In this document: piece after piece, positions 55,789 to 64,000 of the stretch
How positions within the stretch are numbered: the first letter of the stretch is position 1
How the letters are laid out: the number at the start of each line of letters is the position of its first letter
Origin: Sindora glabra
Lineage: Eukaryota > Streptophyta > Magnoliopsida > Fabales > Fabaceae
DNA: 64,000 nt
Direction of reading: 5' to 3'
NCBI GenBank assembly: GCA_020226215.1
Contig: CM035235.1
Location: forward strand, 71,201,283-71,265,282
Program-made: the position numbers and the translations under genes
The notes under the pieces: generated by a model
Told to the model about the DNA's origin: nothing
Database searches by the model: none
The model's input: only the letters and a program-made list of their open reading frames with translations

Positions 55789-57410
55789 TAAGTTTGCTTT
55801 GAACTTACCTTTTAATTCTAAAGATAGAACTAATTAACATCTATAGAATTAATTTTTTATATATTATAATTTTTAAAATTATTTTATTTTCATTCTAATA
55901 TTTTTTAATAAATGATAAAAAAATAAAAAAAATCAAGGGTTTTAAATTTTCCAAATATTATGTGCAAAACAATACATAATAATGCATATTCAAAAATATT
56001 TTCTGATTTAAGGGAATTGTATAGTTTAATTAAAAAGCTTTAATACTTTATTTTCATTAATTATTAATGAAGGTGTGTAAGATTAAAACAAATCAAATTG
56101 CATTATAAATTAATCATATATTTAATTACATATTTAAATATGATATAATATAACATAAAATAATTTTAAATTAAAATCATAATTACGGACATTTAAATTA
56201 TAGTTACAACTTTTTCCCAAAAAAAAAATATAGATTAGGTTTCATGCAATACAATTTAAAAAAAATATATTTATGATGTTTATAAATCTTATTCATGAAA
56301 ATTAAAGATATATTATAATATTGAATATTTTTATATAAAAAAAAGCTAATAAATAACACAGAAAATTAAAGAGAGAAAGAGAAACAAATTGAAAACAATT
56401 GTAACATATTGTGGTAAATAAATATATTGAATTTATTTTTAATGTAATAAAAAATGATAAATTTGTAAAAAAGTATTTTTAAACCAAGTAAAAAAAAAAA
56501 GAAAAAAAAAACCTCTTCACACGCACGAGAGTGAGGTTAATCATGGAGAATTTTCATTCCAATAAGTTGTTTTTTACATAATATGATTATTGCAATTAAT
56601 ATTAATAAAAATCTGATGAATAAATTTAACTTAAAAAATTGCAATTAATATTAATAAAAATCTGATGAATAAATTTAACTTAAAAAACAATCCTTAGTAT
56701 TAATGCACATGAGTCAATAAAATAGGATGGATAAATTAATAAAATTGCTCAGGCATGTTATGGATAGTATTGACAAAAGTTACTTCGCCTATATTAAAAA
56801 TTCAATCCAAAGCAAGGTAAAACAAGGGATGACAGGAGAGACCCAAAAAAAAAAAAAAAGCGAGGAAAGGATAAACTGTAAAGGTAAAGGGAGAAGGAAA
56901 AATTTTCATATCTTTTTTTAACATTTTCACCCGTGTTTTCTCCCATCGTTTCAAGAGACAAAGAGTCCTATGCCCCACGCCCAATTTCATTTACTCGGTC
57001 TACTTATATTTTTTCTTCGGCGCCTAAACCAGAGATGAAATTTCTTCTGCTCCAATTTCTTCTTTGGAAGACACTCTGTCCCTTTTCTATCCTAATGAAA
57101 AAGCTGCTATTCCAAGATTAAGGGTCTGACAAATTTTAATTAATATTTTTATTAATGAAAATAATTAAATCATTAAATATATATATATGCGAATTAAAAA
57201 TTAAATATTGAATATAATAAAAATAAAAAATTTTAAAATAAACATTAATTTTCCAAAACGAGTTCAAGTCCATTCGGGTGGCATTTTTTATAATACCTTT
57301 TTATTACGTTTCTTAATTAACAAGAATCCAAGCCACTAACAACTACCAACACATGCAAAACTATAGGTTCCATGAGTGCATCATATGAAAATATTATTCA
57401 CCAACAACGT
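55789..57410. repeat. RPS14-2 distal flank, paralogous to 37826-39470
   Basis: This runs parallel to the RPS14-1 side with small indels, ending in the AAACTATAGGTTCC and ATGTGGTGCAACCATGACAT words. It has a short direct repeat of a 62-base unit near 56576-56690. I see no gene. Confidence 0.72.
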
Positions 57411-57988
57411 TGATGTGGTGCAACCATGACATTTGAGAATAGACTTTGATACAAAATGACATACGAGATTAAATGCATCTCAAACGTTATCAAAATTCTT
57501 TTGGCGGTGGGTTTGGGGCCTAAATCTATCAAATCAAACACAAATATAAAGAGGGCACAAAAATTATACAGTACTAAACCTTTAATATCACGGAAATGTT
57601 GACTAACACATTTATGGGTGTGGAGTTTGATAATTTTCTTCACTCTTTTAATTGAATACGAAATTATACTATCAATTTAAAAATAATAAAAGTAGTAAAG
57701 GATATTAAAATCAATTTATCATTATTATCAATTATTTTAATTAGTAAGTATATTTATTGTAAAGATAAGAAATAATGAATGAAGTTGATTTATATATTTT
57801 AAATTAATATTTTTATTAAAATTATTTAAATATTTATTATTATTAAATTAATTGAATGATTTTTTATTTCAAATAAAAAAAAGTAAAGTTACATAACCTC
57901 CAAAGATGTAAAGGTTAAGAATCACTTATTTAGGAGACAAAGAGGAGTTCATAGGCTTAATTCTTCCCGAATATCCAGAAAAAGGGAA
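57411..57988 (+). repeat. Partial third copy of the CYP710A upstream region
   Basis: It corresponds to 39470-40045 and to 59965-60710: GTGGTGCAACCATGACATTT, GGCGGTGGGTTTGGGGCCTA and GAATATCCAGAAAAAGG appear in order. It stops at about 57988, short of the promoter-proximal part. It is closer to the 39.5-kb copy than to the real CYP710A upstream region. Confidence 0.75.
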
Positions 57989-58424
57989 TATAAGGTTATG
58001 TTTGGTTTAAAAGGAAATGAAATTTTTGAAAAATATTTTTTTAAGAAAATATATTTCTAAGGAATGAATTAATTTTTTATTGTTTAGTGTATAAAAAAAT
58101 ATTTTCTAGTGTTTGATATAAAGAAATTAATTTCTTCTAATAAATTTTTTAAACACATTCAATTTTATGAAAATAATCTTATAGTAAACATATAAGAAAA
58201 CATATTTTTAACATAATAAATATAACATGAATAGTCGAAAATTTTTGACTCAAGTAATGTTCGATGTCTTTTAAAGGTTTTGTCTTTCGTTGCATCTAGA
58301 GTTCGATCCTTGGTGTGCGTATAATAATTTAATCATTCTTATTATTACCATATATATATATATATATAATATGAATATAAAGATAATTCACGTTGAAAAA
58401 TAATTAATAATCGGTAATAATGTA
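57989..58424. other. Junction insertion, possibly SINE- or MITE-like
   Basis: This stretch is foreign to both neighbours. It starts AAGGTTATGTTTGGTTTAAA, a common start of eudicot MITEs. It contains GCATCTAGAGTTCGATCCTT near 58295, a B-box-like word, followed by AT repeats. No reliable ends were found. Confidence 0.35.
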
Positions 58425-59371
58425 ACCAGAAAAGGAGAGAGAGAAGAAGATGAACGGCAGCAGTAGCAGGCGCTAACCGAGAGAAGAATTAAATTGAACA
58501 AAAAAATGTAGAAAAGGTCTCACATATAGAAAATATAGAAAATGCAATTTAAAATTAGATCTGAATGTTAATACAAATCAAAGATGATTGAATGATGGTG
58601 TAATTTTGTAAAGTTTAATTTAATAATATGAAAATTTTGAAATTTAATTTTAAATTTTATTTTGATATCTATAATTCAGATTATATTAACGCTAAAAATT
58701 TATTATTATTCTCATAAATATTGTGTCAATTACATTATTTTTCAACTCAGCAATCCCATCTAATAAAAAATTATTTATTTTTAACAAAAAATTAGTTGTA
58801 TTTTAGAAAATCAAAATTTTGAATTAAGAAAAATAGCATATTTAACATTTATATGAACATAGCAGAATTTTCGGTGCAAATATAAAACTAGGAGTTTTTC
58901 CACATTTTTGAAGAAGATTGAATACATAATCCTAAATTGCGATCAAAATCGCAATTACAATTACATTGTGACAATAGTGATTCCGGAAACAGATAAATAC
59001 AGTCGTTCTGGTGCTGAATTCGGGTTGTGGAGATAGGGGCAACTGCAAAATTGTGAACCCTAATTTGAAATCATCATTAAAAGATACTCCGGGTTTAACC
59101 ATTTGGGATATAAGTTTGGATCTTGATTTTTTCCTTTTTTTCAATTTCAATATCTATGTTTATGTTCCTTTGTTCTTTTTTTTGCATCTGGTAACATGGA
59201 TTTATTCTTTCTCTGGATGACAATAGATTTCTGAAAGAGAGAATTTTGTGTAAAGGGCCCTGTCTGACTAGTGCGCAATTGTTTTGGGTTGTCAAGTCTT
59301 AAAATGGTCACAGCTGAAAATTAATGAAACGGGAAATTGAGAAGTTTTTTAGCAGTGTCATGACGCAGGAA
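58425..59371 (+). pseudogene. 5'-truncated DUF538 gene fragment with 3' flank
   Basis: CCAGAAAAGGAGAGAGAGAA to GGCGCTAACC corresponds to the last about 50 coding bases and stop codon of the DUF538 gene at 42578-42629. The alignment continues through about 890 bases of 3' flank to AGCAGTGTCATGACGCAGGA. The first 140 codons are absent. It cannot encode a DUF538 protein. Confidence 0.85.
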
Positions 59372-59490
59372 CCTAGAGATCTCTTAGTTTGGCCTTGAAT
59401 TTATTTAGGAACCGGATTGTATTTCTCGTTTAATTATTGCTAGTTCAAGTATTTTATTCGAGTTATGTTTGATATTATAATATAGTTTAA
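59372..59490 (+). pseudogene. RPS14 3'UTR fragment
   Basis: CCTAGAGATCTCTTAGTTTG, TTAGGAACCGGATTGTATTT and TTATTCGAGTTATGTTTGA match the 3' UTR end of both RPS14 genes (from 34534 and 54323). It is joined directly to the DUF538 flank. No RPS14 coding sequence precedes it, so it marks a third, deleted RPS14 unit. Confidence 0.85.
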
Positions 59491-59964
59491 TTTTAGCTCA
59501 TATAATTTGAAATTTATTTATATTTTAAGATTTAGATCTGTATTTTTAGACAAAATCCAAGTTAAACTTGTGAGCCCAACAACAAGACCAGAAGATTGTT
59601 GAACAAATTATTTATTACATGAGAGTTTGCATCAATAAATTAGACCACAAATTTTTATATTCTATGATATCTTTATTAATTTTATAATTTTATTTTTTAA
59701 AAAATATCACTTTAGGTTGAATTTGAGTTATAGAATAAAAAATTGAAATATTCAAAAGTAAAAATTTGATTGATCTTGATCATAATAATTACAAAGAAAC
59801 ATTGAAACAATGAAAATAATTAAAAAAAACAATGATAAATTATTATATTATGCTGAGAATAATGTACTCTTTGTATATACTAGTACTTTTTTTCCCCATC
59901 TAAACCACTAGTTCATTAGATTTGTTTTCCTTTACATTTTTATTTTTGTCGTTTAATATATTTT
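59491..59964. other. AT-rich intergenic stretch, no gene seen
   Basis: This is non-coding DNA between the RPS14 fragment and the CYP710A upstream block. I found no repeat ends or RNA gene. Confidence 0.4.
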
Positions 59965-61336
59965 ATTCGACGTGGTGCAACCATAACATTTATGAATAGA
60001 GGGCCACCAAGGTTGTGACTTACATTCGACTTTGATGCACAACGACGCACGTGAATAAATGCATTTCAAACGCCATCAAACATAGACAGAGATCGGCCGT
60101 GGGTTTGGGCCCTTTGGGTTCACAATCTATCAAATCAAGTATAAATATAAAACGGGCCTGAAAATAAAATAATATTAAACTTTTAATATTAGGAATTGCT
60201 ATCCTTTAGGTTCATTAAATAAAAAAACTATACTATCAACATAAAAATAATAAAATAATAAGAATTATTAAGATCAATTAGATGAGAAAGAATATGCAGA
60301 CTTAATTTGTACTGCCTCTATTCCTAAGTGTTGTGTCAGGTCATTGTACAAAAATTAAAAAAATGTAATAACTAACTTTAATTTTGAGAAAAATAAATTA
60401 TAATTTATTAATATATTTTTTAAAAGTCAATTAATAAATAAAATTATTGGAAATTATATTTAAAAGAATACAATAAATGCAATCTTATTTTTTTGAAATG
60501 ATAGATAAATAAAAAATTATTTAAATATTTTTATTATTTTATTATTATCAAATTAATTTTATAATTTTTTTGTTCAAATAAAGAGTAAAGAACAATAACC
60601 TAAAAAAATGTGGAGGTTAAGAACCCTTAACATTATATCCTTTTTTTGGGTACAAAAAGGAGTTCTAAGGCTGAATTCTTGCGGAATATCCAGAAAAAAG
60701 AAATAAATATATTCCAGAAAGAGATCACTACGTCTGTAAGAAACAAAGTAACTGAGAAGGAGTTGTTGGGTTGCGAATATTCTTAAGAAATTAACCTAGA
60801 AGGCTCAAATTAAATGGGTACAGAACGAGAACTATGACCGGCCCTCCCTCCTGCGTTTAGAAAAAATTATGAATAATTCGATCAAACCAATAAATTCCAG
60901 TAAGAAAGAGATAACTTAAATCTTCCATGAATAAGACTTGCCCATTTGGGATGAAATGAGACTGTGGGTGGCAAACAAGCATAAGGTGACCAAATAGGCT
61001 TAGGCAACGTAATATACAAAATAAACAAGAAGCTTCTGGATTTTGGAAGACAAGAAAATGACAGAGTTGCTTGCCGCATTTTGGTTAGTGAGGCTGAAAA
61101 ATCTAGGAAGTAGATAAAAGCAAAAGCATCCTACTTACCAAACAAAATTAGAATAGAAAAACAAATAAAACAAAATAAGCCTAGTTCACACGTCCTAAAT
61201 GAATTATCCTAGCCGTGTCATCGTCCAACACTGCCCAGCTTGATCACTTTATTCTCTCTCTCTCTCTCTTTCTTACCCATTTGGCTTTAGTCAGAGAAAA
61301 TAAAAATGAGCAAAAGCAGCCACAACCATGTCTGCT
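59965..61336 (+). promoter_or_regulatory. CYP710A upstream region
   Basis: This is the parental or retained copy of the segment duplicated at 39470-41240 and, in part, at 57411-57988. It ends with a CT repeat (about 61252-61271), TTACCCATTTGG and the TATA box. Conservation between copies is best in 60600-61130 and 61195-61340. Confidence 0.65.
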
Positions 61337-61344
61337 TATATAAG
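61337..61344 (+). promoter_or_regulatory. CYP710A TATA box
   Basis: TATATAAG lies 65 bases after the CT-rich tract and about 400 bases before the start codon. The duplicated promoter has TGTATAAG at the matching place (41210-41217), a weakened box. Confidence 0.6.
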
Positions 61345-61496
61345 AGCTCATCTACTGTTTACCGTAAGAGTTGTTCTTCCATTCACATTATTTCACACAC
61401 ATTTCTTTCCAAAGTTGAAATTTCCCGACTCACCACCACCAACCCTTCCCTCTGGAAAACTCAAATTTGAATTTAACATTCTTCCATTCATTCATG

Positions 61497-61675
61497 CATT
61501 CACCAATTTTTTTACCTCAGCAGCCAGCACTCTGACCCCTTCTAGTCTACATACATAAACACACACAGTACCCATTACACATTCACCATTCTTTTACCTG
61601 AGCAGCCAGCAGTCTGACCCCTTCTAGTCTACATACGTAAACGCACACAGCTATACCTATTTCACATTCACAATA
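61497..61675 (+). repeat. 83-bp tandem duplication in the CYP710A 5' leader
   Basis: Units start with CATTCACCA at 61497 and 61580, and a partial third starts at 61665. Both full units contain TTTTACCT.AGCAGCCAGCA, TCTGACCCCTTCTAGTCTAC and ATAC.TAAAC.CACACAG. The duplication lengthens the presumed 5' UTR and contains no ATG before the main start within the units. Confidence 0.85.
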
Positions 61676-61747
61676 TTCCCATTAAATTCATTAGAGAAAG
61701 GCACATATACCATTCAAATTTCCTCTTTCTAAACACCCTTCAATCGA

Positions 61748-63298
61748 ATGACCAACTTCATCTCAGCAGTCATCTCCAAGCTCACGCCACTAACTCCATA
61801 CTTGATTTCCTTCAGTTTGTTGCTGCTTCTCTTAGAACAGGTATCATACCTGAAAAAGAAGCGCTATGTTCCTGGTCCTTCCCTGGTCTTCCCTTTCCTC
61901 GGCAATGCAATCTCCTTGGTCTGCAACCCCACCAAGTTCTGGGACACCCAATCTTATCTGGCGAAGTCATCCGGCTTCGGCTTCTCCGCCAACTACATCA
62001 TCGGAAACTTCATCATCTTCATCCGCGACACTGATCTCTCCCATAAGATCTTCAACAATGTCCGACCCGATGCGTTTCGCTTGGTAGGCCATCCCTTCGG
62101 CAAAAAGCTCTTTGGCGAACACAATCTCATCTACATGATGGGACAAGATCACAAAGATCTCCGCCGTCGAATCGCCCCCAACTTCGCCCCTAAAGCTCTC
62201 TCCACCTACGCCGCCCTACAGCAGATTATAATCCTCAAGCACCTTCAGAAATGGCTGAACAATGACCCGAATCCGAAAACTCACCCGATGGCACTCCGGG
62301 TCCTGGCTCGTGATATGAATCTCGAAACTTCTCAGACTGTGTTTGTTGGGCCGTATTTGGGCCCCGAAGCCCGTGAACGTTTCAAGCACGATTACAATCT
62401 GTTCAACATCGGCCTTATGAAGCTGCCCGTTGACCTGCCGGGGACTGCGTTTCGAAGCGCCAGGCTCGCCGTTGACCGGCTGATCAGTACTCTAGCAACC
62501 TGCACGGAATACAGCAGGCAGAGGATGGAGAAAGGAGAAGAACCTTCGTGTTTGATCGATTTCTGGATGCAAGACACGCTCCGCGAAATCGCTGAGGCCA
62601 AACTCGCCAGTAATCCGCCGCCGCCGTTCTGCAGCAACCGTGAAATCGGCGGTTACCTCTTCGACTTCCTCTTCGCTGCACAGGATGCTTCTACTTCCTC
62701 TGTTCTCTGGGCGGTGACGCTGCTCGATTCGCATCCGGAGGTGCTTGCAAGAGTGAGGAAAGAAGTAGCTGGTATATGGTCACCGGCATCGGACACTCTA
62801 ATCACGGCTGAGCAGTTGAGGGAGATGAAGTATACGCAAGCCGTCGCGCGTGAGGTGGTGAGGTTCCGTCCGCCGGCGCCGCTAGTTCCGCACATCGCCG
62901 CAGTTGATTTTCCACTGACGGAGAACTATAAGATCCCGAATGGTTCGATTGTTTTTCCTTCACCTTACGAATCGTCGTTTCAGGGGTTCACTGAAGCGGA
63001 ACGGTTTGACCCGGACCGGTTCTCGGAGGAGAGGCAAGAGGACCAAATATTCAAGCCGAATTTTTTGGCATTCGGAGCTGGGGCCCACCAGTGTGTTGGA
63101 CAGAGATACGCACTGAATCACTTGGTGCTCTTCATGGCGATGTTTGCCACGTTAATTGATTTCAGGAGGCATAGAACGGACGGTTGTGATGAAATCACCT
63201 ACGTGCCAACAATTTGTCCCAAGGACGATTGCATGGTGTACCTGTCTAGGAGGTGCGCACGCTATCCTAACTTCCCCGTGATTGAGTTGAGGAAATGA
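61748..63298 (+). CDS. CYP710A: Sterol C-22 desaturase, cytochrome P450 CYP710A
   Basis: The 516-residue protein comes from one exon, as usual for CYP710A genes. It has an N-terminal membrane anchor at about 17-30, a proline-rich hinge (VPGPSLVFPFLG, 41-52), the I-helix motif AAQDASTS at 310-317, the ExxR motif E369-R372, DPDRF at 421-425 and the haem loop FGAGAHQCVG at 442-451 with Cys449 as ligand. The enzyme sits on the endoplasmic reticulum and introduces the C-22 double bond into the sterol side chain, turning beta-sitosterol into stigmasterol, with electrons from P450 reductase. All hallmark residues are present and no frameshift is seen. GC content is far above the flanks. The start is the first in-frame ATG after the leader. 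Confidence 0.97.
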   Translation: MTNFISAVISKLTPLTPYLISFSLLLLLLEQVSYLKKKRYVPGPSLVFPFLGNAISLVCNPTKFWDTQSYLAKSSGFGFSANYIIGNFIIFIRDTDLSHKIFNNVRPDAFRLVGHPFGKKLFGEHNLIYMMGQDHKDLRRRIAPNFAPKALSTYAALQQIIILKHLQKWLNNDPNPKTHPMALRVLARDMNLETSQTVFVGPYLGPEARERFKHDYNLFNIGLMKLPVDLPGTAFRSARLAVDRLISTLATCTEYSRQRMEKGEEPSCLIDFWMQDTLREIAEAKLASNPPPPFCSNREIGGYLFDFLFAAQDASTSSVLWAVTLLDSHPEVLARVRKEVAGIWSPASDTLITAEQLREMKYTQAVAREVVRFRPPAPLVPHIAAVDFPLTENYKIPNGSIVFPSPYESSFQGFTEAERFDPDRFSEERQEDQIFKPNFLAFGAGAHQCVGQRYALNHLVLFMAMFATLIDFRRHRTDGCDEITYVPTICPKDDCMVYLSRRCARYPNFPVIELRK

Positions 63299-64000
63299 TC
63301 AAAGTGCCATTTGATTGCAGAAGAATTTTGATAATGGGGAAGGTTTGCTAGGTGATTTTGCCATTTATTTTCATCTGTGGAGAGGAAACTATGTTTATTG
63401 TCTGTGTGTATTATTATTTCAATGGTGATTGGTGAATTCCATGGAACCTAGGTTTTGAAACTTTGGATAACGGACGAGTTTTTTGAGATTTTCTTAATTA
63501 TATTTGTTAAAAAGTGAATAATTATAATTAGATAATTTTAATTCAATAATTTCTGAATTTTTTATGTTACTTTAAATTTTAAAATCCTAACAAGTGCTGC
63601 GAATATGACTCGTGTGATAACTTATTTGATTTTTTTAAATAAAAGGTTTTTTATTAAAAGGATCTTGGGAGAAAAATAACTGAGAAGTTGTAGTGGAAGT
63701 TGTTGAAATGGCACTTTCTGAGTCTGACCCCATTTTCTCCGGTGACAGATAACGACTTCAGAGCTCTATGCACATAAACTAACATGGCGCTTCTTGTAAT
63801 TTTATCAAAATTTGAAATTATTTTTATAATTTATTAATTTTTATTAGATATTTATATTTTTTATTTATTTTTAATTGATTTCCTCCTCAATAGTACATTA
63901 ATAAGTTATTGATGGGATTAATGTTTTGCCTTTGTGTATTTCGAGCTATGGCTTGCGAGAAATGGACTTTATGCACCTCACATGACAAAAACATAAATTG
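63299..64000. other. CYP710A 3' flank
   Basis: The first about 150 bases are presumably 3' UTR. The rest is AT-rich. No other gene is seen before the window ends. Confidence 0.4.

Noticed and set aside
58280..58330. tRNA or SINE call from GAGTTCGATCC
   Set aside because: Only a B-box-like word is present; no A box at proper spacing, no tail and no target duplication.
62392..62895. Minus-strand open frames inside CYP710A
   Set aside because: These are shadows of a GC-rich coding exon with no independent family signal.

Overview
The window is nuclear DNA from a flowering plant, most likely a eudicot. It is very AT-rich, has GT-AG introns and large intergenic repeats, and carries plant-only gene families. 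I cannot name the species. Four kinds of protein-coding gene look intact: a TOD1-like DUF616 gene (3755-8446), two near-identical copies of the cytosolic ribosomal protein gene RPS14/uS11 (31473-34461 and 50311-54260), an intronless DUF538 gene (42153-42629), and an intronless CYP710A sterol C-22 desaturase (61748-63298). All read left to right.

The genes sit in a locus built by repeated local duplication. One spacer, made of a LINE ORF1 relic (DUF4283 plus zinc knuckle, minus strand) and about 2 kb of non-coding DNA, occurs four times: S1 at 1-3250, S2 at 11761-31040 (split by insertions), S3 at 41240-44425 (split by the DUF538 block, LINE part missing) and S4 at 44480-49930. S2 and S4 each run into an RPS14 gene. 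Downstream of RPS14-1 lies a copy of the CYP710A upstream region (about 39470-41240) without the CYP710A coding sequence. Downstream of RPS14-2 lie a shorter copy of that region (57410-57988), a fused DUF538-tail/RPS14-3'UTR fragment (58425-59490), and then the real CYP710A upstream region and gene.

Spacer copy S2 has taken three later insertions, each with readable borders because S1 and S4 keep comparable sites. The first is a 10,012-bp Mutator-like element (12952-22963) with 81-bp terminal inverted repeats and a 9-bp target duplication; it carries a decayed mudrA-type transposase and a separate decayed plant mobile domain gene. The second is a 1.6-kb CACTA element (23050-24654) with a TCA duplication. 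The third is a 5.4-kb Helitron-like block (25357-30745) between A and T, ending in the classic hairpin plus CTAG, with several stacked 5'-end-like units. A second, small Mutator-type element sits in intron 1 of RPS14-2. A copia-type LTR relic (about 9233-11475, minus) and a 3'-truncated U2 snRNA pseudogene (31045-31103) complete the mobile or retroposed content.

The genes do not form a pathway. RPS14 serves the ribosome, CYP710A makes stigmasterol-type sterols, and TOD1 and DUF538 are separate functions. Their link is the duplication history, which has copied promoters, 3' ends and spacers as well as whole genes. Exon borders come from reading frames, GT-AG sites and the known family proteins, not from transcripts. 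Repeat borders were found by eye, and most are accurate to a few bases only where a target duplication is quoted.
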